Shown here: positions 17,907 through 27,183 of the stretch, piece by piece | Layout: each line of letters starts with the position of its first letter | Numbering within the stretch: position 1 is the stretch's first letter | Source: Phaeobacter gallaeciensis | GTDB lineage: Bacteria > Pseudomonadota > Alphaproteobacteria > Rhodobacterales > Rhodobacteraceae | DNA length: 64,000 nt | NCBI RefSeq assembly: GCF_001678945.1 | Contig: NZ_CP015124.1 | Location: 868,001-932,000, forward strand | Direction: 5' to 3' | Notes under the pieces: generated by a model | What the model was told of the DNA's origin: nothing | Database searches by the model: none | What the model saw: only the letters and a program-made list of their open reading frames with translations | Program-made: the position numbers and the translations under genes

Positions 17907-19219
17907 CAGTCAGCAAACGGGTCCGTCACCAGAATGGTGTCGTCCCGCTCCGGGCTGGTGGAGAGAAGCGCAACCGGGCATTCGATCAGCTCTTCCACGC
18001 GTTTCACGTATTTGATGGCATTGGCAGGCAGGTCGTTCCAGCTGCGCGCGCCTTCGGTGGATTCGGACCAGCCGGGCATTTCCTCGTAGATCGGCGTGCA
18101 GCGGGCCTGCTGGTCTGCCGCGGTCGGCAGGTAATCCAGACGTTCTCCGTCCAGATCGTAGCCGGTGCAGATCTTCAGCGTCTCGAACCCATCCAGAACG
18201 TCCAGCTTGGTCAGCGAAATACCGTTGATGCCAGAGGTGGCACAGGTCTGGCGCACCAGACAGGCATCGAACCAGCCACAGCGGCGTTGACGGCCGGTAG
18301 TGGTGCCGAATTCATGCCCGCGGGTGCCAAGGCGTTCACCATCCGCATCGGGTTTGCCATCGGCGCCCAGCAGTTCGGTCGGGAACGGGCCTTCCCCCAC
18401 GCGGGTGGTATAGGCTTTGACGATGCCCAGAACATAGTCGATGGACCCAGGCCCGATACCGACACCCGTTGCCGCTTGACCTGCAATCACATTGGAGGAG
18501 GTCACGAAAGGATAAGTGCCGAAATCGATATCCAGCAGCGCGCCTTGGGCCCCTTCGAAGAGGATCCGCTTTCCGGCCTTGCGCTTTTCGTTGAGAACCT
18601 TCCAGACCGGCGCCGCATAGGGCAGGATCTTGGGAGCGATCTCTTTCAGCTGCGCGATCAGCGCGTCGCGGTCGATCGGGTCGACGCCAAGCCCCTTACG
18701 CAGCGGATCGTGATGCTGCAGCGCGCGGTCCACCCGGGCCTCCAGCGTGGCTTCGTCTGCCAGGTCGGCAACGCGGATGGCACGGCGGCCAACCTTGTCT
18801 TCGTATGCCGGGCCAATGCCACGACCGGTGGTACCGATCTTGGTACCCTTGCTGGCGGCTTCTTCGCGGGCGCGATCCAGTTCACCGTGCAGCGGCAGGA
18901 TCAGCGGCGTGTTTTCGGCGATCATCAGCGTCTCGGGCGTGATATCGACGCCCTGTTCCCGCACGGTTTCGATCTCCTTGATCAGGTGCCAGGGATCAAG
19001 AACCACGCCGTTGCCGATGACCGACAGCTTGCCACCACGCACAACACCAGAGGGCAGCGCGTGCAGCTTGTAGACCTTGCTGTCGATGACCAGCGTATGG
19101 CCGGCGTTATGGCCGCCCTGAAAGCGCGCGATCACATCGGCGCGCTCGCTCAGCCAGTCCACGATCTTGCCTTTTCCCTCGTCGCCCCACTGGGCGCCGA
19201 CTACGACGACATTGGCCAT
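17906..19219 (-). CDS. purA: Adenylosuccinate synthase
   Basis: The 437-residue enzyme joins IMP and aspartate with GTP in the first committed step to AMP. Motifs: the GTP loop [18 protein letters not shown], the IMP site [35 protein letters not shown], and the C-terminal TKLDVLDG guanine-recognition site. Length is standard. DUF2842 follows directly. Confidence 0.95.
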   Translation of the reverse strand: MANVVVVGAQWGDEGKGKIVDWLSERADVIARFQGGHNAGHTLVIDSKVYKLHALPSGVVRGGKLSVIGNGVVLDPWHLIKEIETVREQGVDITPETLMIAENTPLILPLHGELDRAREEAASKGTKIGTTGRGIGPAYEDKVGRRAIRVADLADEATLEARVDRALQHHDPLRKGLGVDPIDRDALIAQLKEIAPKILPYAAPVWKVLNEKRKAGKRILFEGAQGALLDIDFGTYPFVTSSNVIAGQAATGVGIGPGSIDYVLGIVKAYTTRVGEGPFPTELLGADGKPDADGERLGTRGHEFGTTTGRQRRCGWFDACLVRQTCATSGINGISLTKLDVLDGFETLKICTGYDLDGERLDYLPTAADQQARCTPIYEEMPGWSESTEGARSWNDLPANAIKYVKRVEELIECPVALLSTSPERDDTILVTDPFAD

Positions 19220-19342
19220 ATCCGGTCCTTTATAGCTGTCTGGTTCAAACCCGGGCCGGTATAGCGGTGCCGCAGGCCCAGTAAAACCGCAAATTCGCCG
19301 CAGCAGCGGGTCGGCGCCGTGATTCTTGCAGGTTACCCCGTG

Positions 19343-19684
19343 TTATCCGTCCTGCAGGACCACCGGATGCCCATGCGGAGTTTCCAGATAGGCCTGTTTC
19401 CACCCTTCGCGGGTAGTTTCGACCTCCTCGGCGGGGGCGACGCCGTCCTCTGCTAGAATCGCCTCCAGGGTTTCAAGCCAGGCGGTGAAGTAGTCATCGC
19501 CGCCGTTGAGGTCTCGCGACACGCCATGCCGGGCCAGGGTGGCCGAGAACCGCGAAACCCAGTCGGCCCAGGTGAAACGACCGCTTTCATTGAGATGCAC
19601 CGTCAGCGCAAAGGCCTGCGCGTGCCAGGGCTGCTCAAACGCCGGTTCCGGGGCATCATCAGGACGACATATGTTCATGGTCAT
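19343..19684 (-). CDS. Nitrile hydratase accessory protein
   Basis: The 113-residue protein follows the beta-subunit gene with an ATGA overlap (start 19684). The segments FEQPWHAQAFALTVHLNESG, WVSRFSATLARHG and DDYFTAWLETLEAIL resemble the N-terminal part of the nitrile hydratase beta subunit; such small beta-like proteins act as self-subunit-swapping metallochaperones that load the metal into the alpha subunit of cobalt-type enzymes. That role is known for the family and inferred here. A second ATG at 19678 is possible. Confidence 0.82.
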   Translation of the reverse strand: MTMNICRPDDAPEPAFEQPWHAQAFALTVHLNESGRFTWADWVSRFSATLARHGVSRDLNGGDDYFTAWLETLEAILAEDGVAPAEEVETTREGWKQAYLETPHGHPVVLQDG

Positions 19685-20358
19685 ACAGCCTCCAGATAGC
19701 TTTGCCACAGGTCCAAAACCACCTCATCCGCCGGGTCTTCCGGATGGCTCCACAATTCCCCCGCCGGGAAAACGACCGCATAAAGTGGCTCCGGCGCCTC
19801 ACCCAGACCGTGCGCAGCGCTGTCTGGCAGCACGTGGGTTCCTTGCAGGCGTAGAATGCGGCCCGTCGCGCCGGTGGCATAGGCAGGCAGCCGTGTGTGG
19901 CCGCCATCGACCAACCTGCTGCCACCGGGATGGCGCGTGCGCACGCTCTGGCCATCGCTGAAAACCGGCTCCGGCCCGCCGGTACGGGTAGCCGGACCGC
20001 CCTTGGCCAGCATTGCGGCCACAGCGTCGGCAGAGAGTTTCCGATCAGCCAGCGGGTGTGGGCCATCCCCTCCCTGCCCGGCCAGATCATCCTCGCTAAG
20101 GACACCCTTCTGGACCAGAAGATCCGCGAGCGCAGCAAGCCAGATTTCATAGTAGGAAAACCGGGTGTAATCGAGCGGCGCCAGTTTTTCGCGGGCATGG
20201 CGGGAGGTATCGATGTTCCACTGCCCAAGGGCGCCACAGGCCAGCGTCACCGCCAGCGCGCGGGCATGCCACTCTGCCGCAAACACCGGCGCATTCGCCC
20301 CCTCCGGCCGTACCGGCCCGTCGCCAAAGCGTCCGCCCATATCATGCAGTCGGGTCAT
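19681..20358 (-). CDS. nthB: Nitrile hydratase beta subunit
   Basis: The 225-residue subunit starts with [16 protein letters not shown], close to the usual beta N-terminus, and includes FAAEWHARALAVTLACGALG and the C-terminal SH3-like barrel (FSDGQSVRTR, GTHVLPD, LYAVVF). With the alpha subunit it hydrates nitriles to amides in the cytosol. Its ATG overlaps the alpha-subunit TGA by one base, and its stop overlaps the accessory gene by four bases, so all three are coupled. Confidence 0.9.
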   Translation of the reverse strand: MTRLHDMGGRFGDGPVRPEGANAPVFAAEWHARALAVTLACGALGQWNIDTSRHAREKLAPLDYTRFSYYEIWLAALADLLVQKGVLSEDDLAGQGGDGPHPLADRKLSADAVAAMLAKGGPATRTGGPEPVFSDGQSVRTRHPGGSRLVDGGHTRLPAYATGATGRILRLQGTHVLPDSAAHGLGEAPEPLYAVVFPAGELWSHPEDPADEVVLDLWQSYLEAV

Positions 20359-20978
20359 CAGGGTGCCTCAGGCGTTTTCGGCAGGCCGGTGCCCACCATG
20401 CTGTCGCGGGTCACAAGCGCAGCAAGCGCATCTTCGTCCAGTCCTTCACTGCCCTCGGGACGCATTGGAAGGACCAGATAACGGACCTCGGCGGTGGAAT
20501 CCCAGACCCGCACCCGGGTGCCTTCAGGCAGAGTCACGCCAAATTCAGAGAGCACCGCACGCGGCGCCCGCACGGCGCGGGCGCGGTAGGCATCCGATTT
20601 ATACCAGCCCGGCGGGATTCCCAAAAGCGGCCACGGATAGCAACTGCACAGGGTGCAGACGACCATATTATGTTGCTCGGGTGTGTTTTCGACCACCACC
20701 ATGTGTTCTCCCTGACGGCCATAATAGCCGAGTTCGGACAACACCGGGTCCGCATCCGCCAGAAGCGCTGCCTTGAAGGCGGGATCACTCCAGGCGCGGG
20801 CGACCACGCGGGCGCCATTCTGCGGGCCCACCTTGGTCTGATAGGTGTCGATGATCTCATCGAGTGCAGCCGGGTCAATAAGCCCCTTGCGGGTCAGAAT
20901 CGTCTCAAGCGCCTTGACCCGCAGTGCGGGATCGGGCGGCAGCAAAGCATGCGGGTGGTCAGAATGATCATGTGGCAT
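20358..20978 (-). CDS. nthA: Nitrile hydratase alpha subunit, cobalt type
   Basis: The 206-residue subunit holds the metal site V-Cys108-Thr109-Leu-Cys111-Ser112-Cys113 ([11 protein letters not shown]). Thr at the second position is the hallmark of cobalt enzymes; iron enzymes have Ser. Cys111 and Cys113 are the residues that become oxidised in the mature enzyme. The start is the ATG at 20978 ([10 protein letters not shown]); the frame continues upstream without similarity. It is first in the nthA-nthB-accessory operon and divergent from secG. No amidase gene is nearby. Confidence 0.92.
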   Translation of the reverse strand: MPHDHSDHPHALLPPDPALRVKALETILTRKGLIDPAALDEIIDTYQTKVGPQNGARVVARAWSDPAFKAALLADADPVLSELGYYGRQGEHMVVVENTPEQHNMVVCTLCSCYPWPLLGIPPGWYKSDAYRARAVRAPRAVLSEFGVTLPEGTRVRVWDSTAEVRYLVLPMRPEGSEGLDEDALAALVTRDSMVGTGLPKTPEAP

Positions 20979-21193
20979 AGTCAAACAGTGCCCCCCGGGC
21001 GCCAATTCTGTCCAGTCACAAATACCGGAAATTCCGCAGAAGGGCGCGAAAACAGGGCGCTTCCCGCGTCCGGCCCGGTCTCTTTTGGCACATTCGGGCG
21101 CGACAGAATGCGGCCCGGCCAACTCGGCCCTTGCCCCTGTCTGCATTCTTCCCTATTTACCGCCCGATACTGAGCCAACCGCCGCAGGGACCC

Positions 21194-21562
21194 ATGGAAA
21201 ACGTTGTACTGATCATCCATCTTCTTCTGGCTCTGGGCCTGATTGCTGTCGTTCTGCTGCAACGGTCCGAAGGCGGCGGCCTTGGCATGGGCGGCGGTGG
21301 CGGTGGCGGCGCAATGACCGGCCGCGCTGCAGCAACGGCGCTGAGCAAAGTGACCTGGATCCTCGCAGCGGCCTTCATCGTTACCTCGATCACCCTGACC
21401 GTTCTGGCGGCCCAGAAATCCGCAGGTTCTTCGGTTGCTGACCGCATCGTTGCACCCGCTGGCGATGACGGCGCAGAGACGGCACCGGCGGCGCCCCTTG
21501 GCAGCGACCTGCTGCCTCCGGCAGAAGGCGACAACGCACCGCTGGTACCCAGCGCCGACTAA
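21194..21562 (+). CDS. secG: Preprotein translocase subunit SecG
   Basis: The 122-residue inner-membrane protein has two helices (VVLIIHLLLALGLIAVVLLQ and WILAAAFIVTSITLTVLAAQ) joined by a Gly-rich loop with RSEGGGLGMGGG, the usual SecG pattern. It assists SecYE during protein export. The C-terminal 40 residues are Pro/Ala-rich and variable. ATG 21194 is chosen because it directly precedes the first helix. pyrG follows after 161 bp. Confidence 0.92.
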   Translation: MENVVLIIHLLLALGLIAVVLLQRSEGGGLGMGGGGGGGAMTGRAAATALSKVTWILAAAFIVTSITLTVLAAQKSAGSSVADRIVAPAGDDGAETAPAAPLGSDLLPPAEGDNAPLVPSAD

Positions 21563-21615
21563 CCTACTACAGCTAGAAAATAAAACGGGGACCGTAACAG
21601 CATCTTGCGGTTCCC

Positions 21616-21644
21616 TTGCGCTTATTGCGCGAATCCTTTATACG
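21616..21644 (+). promoter_or_regulatory. Candidate sigma-70 promoter for pyrG
   Basis: TTGCGC (21616-21621) and TATACG (21639-21644) are separated by 17 bp, about 80 bp before the pyrG ATG. Inferred by eye only. Confidence 0.45.
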
Positions 21645-21723
21645 TAAAGTCCCGTGATGCTGCGGTTTTTACAGGCCGTCGGGCAGCTGAAATCTGACTT
21701 CTCACGGGGGCAGCCGAACACTC

Positions 21724-23367
21724 ATGGCGCGATTTATCTTTATCACTGGTGGCGTTGTTTCATCGCTTGGCAAAGGGCTGGCATCTGCAGCCCTTGGCGC
21801 ATTGTTGCAGGCACGCGGCTACTCCGTTCGCCTGCGCAAGCTGGATCCGTATCTGAACGTCGATCCCGGCACGATGAGCCCCTTTGAACACGGCGAGGTC
21901 TTCGTCACCGACGATGGCGCAGAAACCGACCTCGACCTTGGTCACTACGAGCGGTTCACTGGCGTACCGGCGCGCAAGACCGACTCGATTTCATCGGGCC
22001 GCATCTACACCAACGTGCTGGAGAAGGAGCGCCGTGGCGACTACCTCGGCAAGACCATTCAGGTGATCCCGCACGTCACCAACGAGATCAAGGACTTCAT
22101 CTCGATCGGCGAGGACGAGGTCGATTTCATGCTTTGCGAGATCGGCGGCACCGTGGGTGACATCGAAGGCCTGCCCTTCTTCGAAGCAATCCGTCAGTTC
22201 AGCCAGGACAAACCGCGCGGTCAGTGTATCTTCATGCATCTGACCCTGCTGCCCTATATCAAGGCATCGGGCGAGCTGAAAACCAAGCCAACCCAGCACT
22301 CGGTGAAGGAACTGCGCTCCATCGGTCTGGCGCCTGACATTCTCGTCTGCCGCTCCGAAGGCCCTATTCCGAAGAAAGAGCGCGAGAAGCTCGCATTGTT
22401 CTGCAACGTGCGCCCCGACAGCGTCATCGCCGCGCAGGATCTGAAATCCATCTACGAGGCGCCGCTGGCCTACCACCGCGAGGGCATGGATCAGGCGGTT
22501 CTGGATGCCTTCGGCATTGCCCCGGCCCCCAAACCCAATCTGATGCGCTGGGACGATGTGGCCGACCGCATCTACAACCCCGAAGGCGAAGTGAAGGTTG
22601 CCATCGTGGGCAAATACACCCAGCTGGAAGACGCTTATAAGTCCATCGCCGAGGCCCTGACCCACGGCGGCATGGCCAACCGCGTCAAGGTCAAGATCGA
22701 GTGGGTCGACGCCGAACTGTTCGACCGTGAGGACGCCACGCCGCACCTGCAGGGGTTCCACGCGATTCTGGTACCCGGCGGATTTGGCGAACGCGGAACC
22801 GAAGGCAAGATCAAGGCGGCCCAATATGCACGCGAGCATAATGTTCCCTATCTGGGGATCTGCCTCGGCATGCAGATGGCGGTAATCGAGGCCGCCCGCA
22901 ATGTGGCCGGGATCACCGAGGCCGGTTCTGAGGAATTCGACCACGAGGCAGGCAAGAAACGGTTTGAACCCGTCGTCTATCACCTCAAGGAATGGGTACA
23001 GGGCAACCACAAGGTCAGTCGCAAGGCCGATGACGACAAGGGTGGCACCATGCGTCTGGGCGCCTATGATGCCACGCTGGCCGAAGGCTCCAAAGTGGCC
23101 GAAGTCTATGGCAGCACCCACATCGAGGAACGTCATCGCCACCGCTATGAGGTGGACATCAAATACAAGGACCAGCTGGAAGCCTGCGGGCTGAAATTCT
23201 CCGGCATGTCACCGGATGGCCGCCTGCCGGAAATCGTGGAATGGTCCGACCATCCCTGGTTCATCGGCGTGCAGTTCCACCCGGAACTGAAATCCAAACC
23301 CTTTGCGCCGCACCCCCTGTTCAAGGACTTCGTGCGCGCGGCCAAGGAAACCTCGCGTCTGGTTTAA
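21724..23367 (+). CDS. pyrG: CTP synthase
   Basis: The 547-residue enzyme amidates UTP to CTP using glutamine. The N-terminal synthase domain (residues 1-270) starts with [20 protein letters not shown], and the C-terminal class I glutamine amidotransferase domain has the nucleophile Cys in YLGICLGMQ and the His-Glu pair in [10 protein letters not shown]. Full length and well conserved. A likely promoter lies at 21616 and a strong terminator follows. Confidence 0.96.
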   Translation: MARFIFITGGVVSSLGKGLASAALGALLQARGYSVRLRKLDPYLNVDPGTMSPFEHGEVFVTDDGAETDLDLGHYERFTGVPARKTDSISSGRIYTNVLEKERRGDYLGKTIQVIPHVTNEIKDFISIGEDEVDFMLCEIGGTVGDIEGLPFFEAIRQFSQDKPRGQCIFMHLTLLPYIKASGELKTKPTQHSVKELRSIGLAPDILVCRSEGPIPKKEREKLALFCNVRPDSVIAAQDLKSIYEAPLAYHREGMDQAVLDAFGIAPAPKPNLMRWDDVADRIYNPEGEVKVAIVGKYTQLEDAYKSIAEALTHGGMANRVKVKIEWVDAELFDREDATPHLQGFHAILVPGGFGERGTEGKIKAAQYAREHNVPYLGICLGMQMAVIEAARNVAGITEAGSEEFDHEAGKKRFEPVVYHLKEWVQGNHKVSRKADDDKGGTMRLGAYDATLAEGSKVAEVYGSTHIEERHRHRYEVDIKYKDQLEACGLKFSGMSPDGRLPEIVEWSDHPWFIGVQFHPELKSKPFAPHPLFKDFVRAAKETSRLV

Positions 23368-23393
23368 AACCAGAGTGACAAACCAAATTCAGC

Positions 23394-23424
23394 AAACGGC
23401 AGACCTAAACGTCTGCCGTTTTGC
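23394..23424 (+). terminator. Intrinsic terminator after pyrG
   Basis: AAACGGCAGAC (23394-23404) pairs perfectly with GTCTGCCGTTT (23411-23421) around a 6-nt loop. Confidence 0.75.
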
Positions 23425-23498
23425 ATTTCACCCTGCACTGTCGCCGCGACACTATACCGTTCTTGCAACTGGCTGCGGCCCACCCCATTCTGCCACTC

Positions 23499-23831
23499 AT
23501 GATACGGGCCTTTCGCAAACTCATCGAAGATCAGATCCGCTCGGCCAGTGCCCGGGGACAGCTCTCGGGCCTTGAGGGCGAAGGCAAACCCCTGCCCGAC
23601 CGCACCGGACAGGAGCTGGTTGACCCCGGCCTTGCGGCGGGATTGCGGGTGATGGCCGAGGCAGGCGCGGTTCCCGAAGAATTCACGCTCAAGAAAGAAC
23701 TCGACGCAGCCCGGGCAGAATACGCCACCCTGACTGATACAGAGGAGCGCCGCGCCGCCATGGCCCGCATCGCCGATCTGGAACTGCGCTGGGGCATGGC
23801 GCGGGATGCGCGCAAATCCTTCTTCCGTTAG
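23499..23831 (+). CDS. DUF1992 / DnaJ-C28-like small protein
   Basis: The 110-residue protein begins MIRAFRKLIEDQIRSA and has the GEGKPLPD segment followed by a helical arm (FTLKKELDAARAEYATLTD). These are the marks of the DUF1992 family, also found as the conserved domain of DnaJ subfamily C member 28, of unknown function. The TTG at 23421, in frame upstream, lies inside the pyrG terminator, so ATG 23499 is preferred. Confidence 0.75.
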   Translation: MIRAFRKLIEDQIRSASARGQLSGLEGEGKPLPDRTGQELVDPGLAAGLRVMAEAGAVPEEFTLKKELDAARAEYATLTDTEERRAAMARIADLELRWGMARDARKSFFR

Positions 23832-23943
23832 CGCAATCGCACACACTGTTAGCGCAACCGTATGACAGGCCAGTTGTTTCTGATCACGGGCACGGTATAG
23901 ACGGTCTGCAATAGTCCAACAGTATTTGCGGAGATCCCGACCC

Positions 23944-24846
23944 ATGGCGCAAGAGACGTCCACCAAGCAGGAACAGTTTGACCGTATCGCAAAGGGCAAG
24001 GGCTTCATTGCAGCTCTGGATCAGTCGGGCGGCTCCACCCCCAAGGCGCTGGCGCTATACGGGGTGATGGAAGACGCCTATTCCAACGACGACGAGATGT
24101 TCGACGAAATCCAGAAGATGCGCGCCCGCATCATCACCGCGCCGGATTTCAGCAGCGACAAGATCCTTGGTGCGATCCTGTTTGAAAAGACCATGGACAA
24201 CGCCATCGACGGCATTCCCGTGCCGGTGTACCTGTGGGAAAAATGCGGCGTCGTGCCCTTTCTGAAGGTGGACAAGGGGCTGGCCGACGAACAGGACGGC
24301 GCCCAGATGATGAAACCGATGCCTGATCTGGACGCGCTTCTGGCGCGGGCCGTGGCAGCGGGGATCTTCGGCACCAAGATGCGCTCGGTCATCAAGGAAG
24401 CCAACGAAACCGGAATCAAGAATGTGGTCGCCCAGCAGTTCGAAGTGGGCAAGCAGATCGCCGCCGCCGGACTGGTTCCGATCATCGAGCCCGAGGTCGA
24501 TATCCACTCCGCGACCAAGGCCGAAGCCGAAGCCATCCTGAAGACCGAGCTGAAAGCCGCGCTCGACGCCCTGCCGAGCGGCACCAAGGTTGCGCTGAAG
24601 CTGACCATCCCGAATGAAGCCGGTCTTTATGATGATCTGGCCGACCACCCCGAGGTGGTGCGCGTTGTTGCCCTCTCCGGCGGCTACAGCACCGACGATG
24701 CCTGCGCGAAACTATCCCAGAACCCCAAGATGATCGCCTCCTTCAGCCGCGCGCTGACCGAAGGTCTGAATGTGTCGATGAGCGATGCGGAGTATAATGC
24801 CGCCCTTGGCGCGAATATTTCCAAGATCTATGACGCGTCGCTGTAA
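23944..24846 (+). CDS. Fructose-bisphosphate aldolase, class I
   Basis: The 300-residue protein is a class I (Schiff-base) aldolase of the bacterial short type. It carries [20 protein letters not shown] near the N-terminus, [29 protein letters not shown] and [10 protein letters not shown], with the Schiff-base Lys in the last or the LKVDKG segment by family position. It acts in glycolysis and gluconeogenesis. ATG 23944 follows the weaker in-frame ATG at 23926. A strong terminator follows at 24871. Confidence 0.9.
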   Translation: MAQETSTKQEQFDRIAKGKGFIAALDQSGGSTPKALALYGVMEDAYSNDDEMFDEIQKMRARIITAPDFSSDKILGAILFEKTMDNAIDGIPVPVYLWEKCGVVPFLKVDKGLADEQDGAQMMKPMPDLDALLARAVAAGIFGTKMRSVIKEANETGIKNVVAQQFEVGKQIAAAGLVPIIEPEVDIHSATKAEAEAILKTELKAALDALPSGTKVALKLTIPNEAGLYDDLADHPEVVRVVALSGGYSTDDACAKLSQNPKMIASFSRALTEGLNVSMSDAEYNAALGANISKIYDASL

Positions 24847-24870
24847 GGCGCGCTAACAGCAAAAGATCCG

Positions 24871-24906
24871 GGCCGCGTCTGATATCAGGCGCGGCCTTTT
24901 CCTTTT
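24871..24906 (+). terminator. Intrinsic terminator after the aldolase gene
   Basis: GGCCGCG and CGCGGCC form a stem around an inner palindrome CTGATATCAG, followed by TTTTCCTTTT. Confidence 0.75.
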
Positions 24907-25001
24907 GTCCCGGATGTGAAATCCTGTTTCTAGTATTGCAGCTCCGGGTAACAGCCACGGGCGTGATGATTTGCAGCAGGAACCATCCAGCGGGATTTAC
25001 G

Positions 25002-25310
25002 ATGGCACAGAGTGACGACGACAAGATTGATGGCCGTCTGCACGGCGAACAATTTGAACCCGAGGGCGAGGATGGCCTGCTGACACGGCTGATCTACATG
25101 CTGATCATCGCCGTCCTGATCTCACTGGCGCAGACGGTGCTAGGCGTGGTGACTGTCATTCAGTTCGTGGTGATGTTGCTCAACAACAAGCAGCCAAACG
25201 AACGGCTGGCGGAGTTCGGCACGGACCTTGGCATCTGGGTCGCAAAGGCGGCGCGCTATCAGACCGCCGCCAGCAAGGTCAAACCCTGGCCCTGGACGGA
25301 TCTGGACTGA
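25002..25310 (+). CDS. DUF4389 small membrane protein
   Basis: The 102-residue protein has an acidic N-terminus and one long hydrophobic segment (LIYMLIIAVLISLAQTVLGV followed by VTVIQFVVMLL), then a helical tail (NERLAEFGTDLGIWVAKAAR). The pattern fits DUF4389, lipid-related membrane proteins without a known function. ATG 25002 is chosen; the frame is open to 24936 but that part lies close to the terminator region and looks non-coding. Confidence 0.75.
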   Translation: MAQSDDDKIDGRLHGEQFEPEGEDGLLTRLIYMLIIAVLISLAQTVLGVVTVIQFVVMLLNNKQPNERLAEFGTDLGIWVAKAARYQTAASKVKPWPWTDLD

Positions 25311-25325
25311 CAAGGGCGCTCCACC

Positions 25326-25433
25326 CTATCGCAGGACAAAGACCAGCAGCGCCAACAGGGTCACAATGACCACCGCCCGGATCGCCAGAGCCACCCGGCG
25401 CCGCATTGGTCGGTTTCGCAGGAACTCAGCCAT
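25326..25433 (-). CDS. Very small single-span membrane protein (35 aa)
   Basis: This short frame starts with ATG 25433 inside the last codons of the ferric-reductase-like gene (8-bp overlap, ATGGCTGA) and ends at TAG 25326. It encodes 35 residues: a basic N-terminal half (MAEFLRNRPMRRRVALAIRA) and a hydrophobic C-terminal half (VVIVTLLALLVFVLR) that would make one helix with positive residues inside. The overlap suggests translational coupling, and the composition is what one expects of a small membrane partner. No homology claim is made. Confidence 0.5.
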   Translation of the reverse strand: MAEFLRNRPMRRRVALAIRAVVIVTLLALLVFVLR

Positions 25434-26724
25434 AGTCGAACCTTTCTGACAGGATTCGGCCGGATGAGACGCCACATGCGATCAGGTGATCCTCGACCGT
25501 ATCCATCATGATCGGCGGCCCGCAGAGAACGAACAGCCACTCTGCAAACTCATCATCCGTGAAACTCCCATCCAACAGGTCTGGGCCGATCATCCCGGTC
25601 TCCCCCTGCCAGCCCACAGGTGGCTCTGACAGTACCAGAATCGTATCCTCGCGCGGCAGGTCCTCCCTGAACACGATCTGCTCTTCAAGGCGGTTGCCGT
25701 AGATCAATCGGACCCGGCGCGAATCCCCGGTCAGGCGCATCTGGTTCAGAATGCTCAGCATCGGTGCGATACCAACGCCGCCCGCGATCAATGCGATCCC
25801 TGGCTCTGACCGCCCCTCCACGGACATGCTGCCATAGGGACCATCCAGATAGGCGCGCATACCCGGCTTCACCTGATCCAGAGAGCCAGTGAAATCGCCA
25901 AGCTCCTTAATCACGAAAGACACCTCTGCCCCCGCAGCCGGGGCGGAGCTGATCGAGAACGGGTTTTCATCAAGCGAGAAGGCCGAGTGACCAATGCTCA
26001 GCCAGGCAAACTGCCCGGCCTTGTAGCGCAGCCCATCGTGCCCTTCCGGCCTCAGGGTCAGGCCCCATTGCCGGGGCGTCAGGCGTTTGATCTTGGCCAC
26101 CCGCCAGGGCCGCGCCCGCAGCGGCTCAACCACATAGACCCAGACCAGCGACCCCACCGCCACGGCGGTCATCCCACCCCAGAGCCAGACCATGGCAGGG
26201 TCAGCACTGTAGCGCCCCGCTGCCAGAGCATGATGCATCAAGGCACCGGCGATCAGCACCGCGCCAACCCCGTGCATCAGGCGCCAGGTCTCGTACTTGT
26301 AATCCAGCTGCGTGCGAAAGGCAGCCAGCGCCACCAGTGTGGGCAGCAGCAGGAAGGCGACAATCCCGGTCGACAGGGCGGAAAAATCGGTCGTCACGGT
26401 CAAAACCCGCGTCTGGTCCCAGGGCCGTTGCCCGCCGACAAGGCTGCCGCCGTAGAAAAACGGATGCACCAGCGCAAACACCAGCGCCACCCGCGCCATG
26501 ACCTGATGAAACCGCATGGTCACATCCATACCGATCTCGGACGACACCCGCCTGAACCGGCCAGACAAGACGAATTCGACCAGGATCATGGCATAGGCGA
26601 GCATCCCCAGCCCGGTGCCCAGTTCCGCTGCAAAGATTCGCGGCGGAGCCCCAGAGAGCCAAGACACTCCCAGCGGCAGTGTGACCACGAAGATATAAAC
26701 AAGGATAAGCAGCAGCGGTTTCAT
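25426..26724 (-). CDS. Ferric-reductase-like membrane oxidoreductase with FAD/NAD domain
   Basis: The 432-residue protein has an N-terminal membrane domain of about six helices with His residues typical of heme-binding ferric reductase-like proteins (RFHQVMARVALVFALVHPFF and RLMHGVGAVLIAGALMHHAL) and a cytosolic ferredoxin-reductase domain (residues about 205-430) with an FAD site (DENPFSISSAP) and a nucleotide site (IALIAGGVGIAPMLSIL, FVLCGPPIMM). It should pass electrons from NAD(P)H across the membrane via heme; the acceptor is unknown. ATG 26724 gives a standard N-terminus. It follows the ArsR gene by 86 bp on the same strand and overlaps the 35-codon gene. Confidence 0.85.
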   Translation of the reverse strand: MKPLLLILVYIFVVTLPLGVSWLSGAPPRIFAAELGTGLGMLAYAMILVEFVLSGRFRRVSSEIGMDVTMRFHQVMARVALVFALVHPFFYGGSLVGGQRPWDQTRVLTVTTDFSALSTGIVAFLLLPTLVALAAFRTQLDYKYETWRLMHGVGAVLIAGALMHHALAAGRYSADPAMVWLWGGMTAVAVGSLVWVYVVEPLRARPWRVAKIKRLTPRQWGLTLRPEGHDGLRYKAGQFAWLSIGHSAFSLDENPFSISSAPAAGAEVSFVIKELGDFTGSLDQVKPGMRAYLDGPYGSMSVEGRSEPGIALIAGGVGIAPMLSILNQMRLTGDSRRVRLIYGNRLEEQIVFREDLPREDTILVLSEPPVGWQGETGMIGPDLLDGSFTDDEFAEWLFVLCGPPIMMDTVEDHLIACGVSSGRILSERFDYG

Positions 26725-26810
26725 GAGTTTTGTCTGATCGGTTTTACTTGGGGCGTCCTTGATCCGTCTCAATATCCCGCAGTGCGATCACTGCCCTGGT
26801 GACTTGTGGC

Positions 26811-27152
26811 CTATTCCGGTTCTTCCCACAGGCGGGCGGTATCGGCCAGAATCGCATCGGCGCGGCTGCGGACCAGTTTGTAGAACACCCAGTTCTTGAT
26901 CTTCTTGCTGGTCACCAGCCCGGCCTCTTGCAGGACGCGCATATGGTTCGTCACGGTCGGCTGCCTCAGCCCGATCTTTTCGGTGATGAACCCCACACAG
27001 ACCCCGTCCCTGACCAGATCACCATCCTCCTGCGGCGGGAAATGCTGCTCCGGATCGCTGAGCCAGTGCAGAATCTGCAGCCGGTTCTCATTGGCCAAAG
27101 CCTTCAACGCGGTCGCCGTTGACAGCAAATCAGCAGATATATAGTCACTCAT
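26811..27152 (-). CDS. ArsR-family transcriptional regulator
   Basis: The 113-residue protein has the winged helix of the ArsR family: LKALANENRLQILHWLSDPE, then the recognition helix RQPTVTNHMRVLQEAGLV and the wing KKIKNWVFYKL. Only one cysteine (Cys52, in VCVGF) is present, so the classical ELCVCDL metal site is absent and sensing may be by redox or another ligand. The ATG at 27152 lies inside the palindrome ATCTATATAGAT, which is probably its own operator. It is divergent from the PhzF gene and heads a minus-strand unit with the ferric-reductase-like gene. Confidence 0.88.
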   Translation of the reverse strand: MSDYISADLLSTATALKALANENRLQILHWLSDPEQHFPPQEDGDLVRDGVCVGFITEKIGLRQPTVTNHMRVLQEAGLVTSKKIKNWVFYKLVRSRADAILADTARLWEEPE

Positions 27153-27162
27153 CTATATAGAT
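27138..27162. promoter_or_regulatory. Palindromic operator between ArsR and PhzF genes
   Basis: ATCTATATAGAT (27151-27162) is a perfect 12-bp palindrome covering the arsR start. A further half, TATATAG at 27138-27144, forms an inverted repeat with CTATATA at 27153-27159, spacer 8 bp. It probably lets ArsR repress both divergent units. Confidence 0.55.
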
Positions 27163-27183
27163 TCTCCGCTATGCAGGTCAGTC

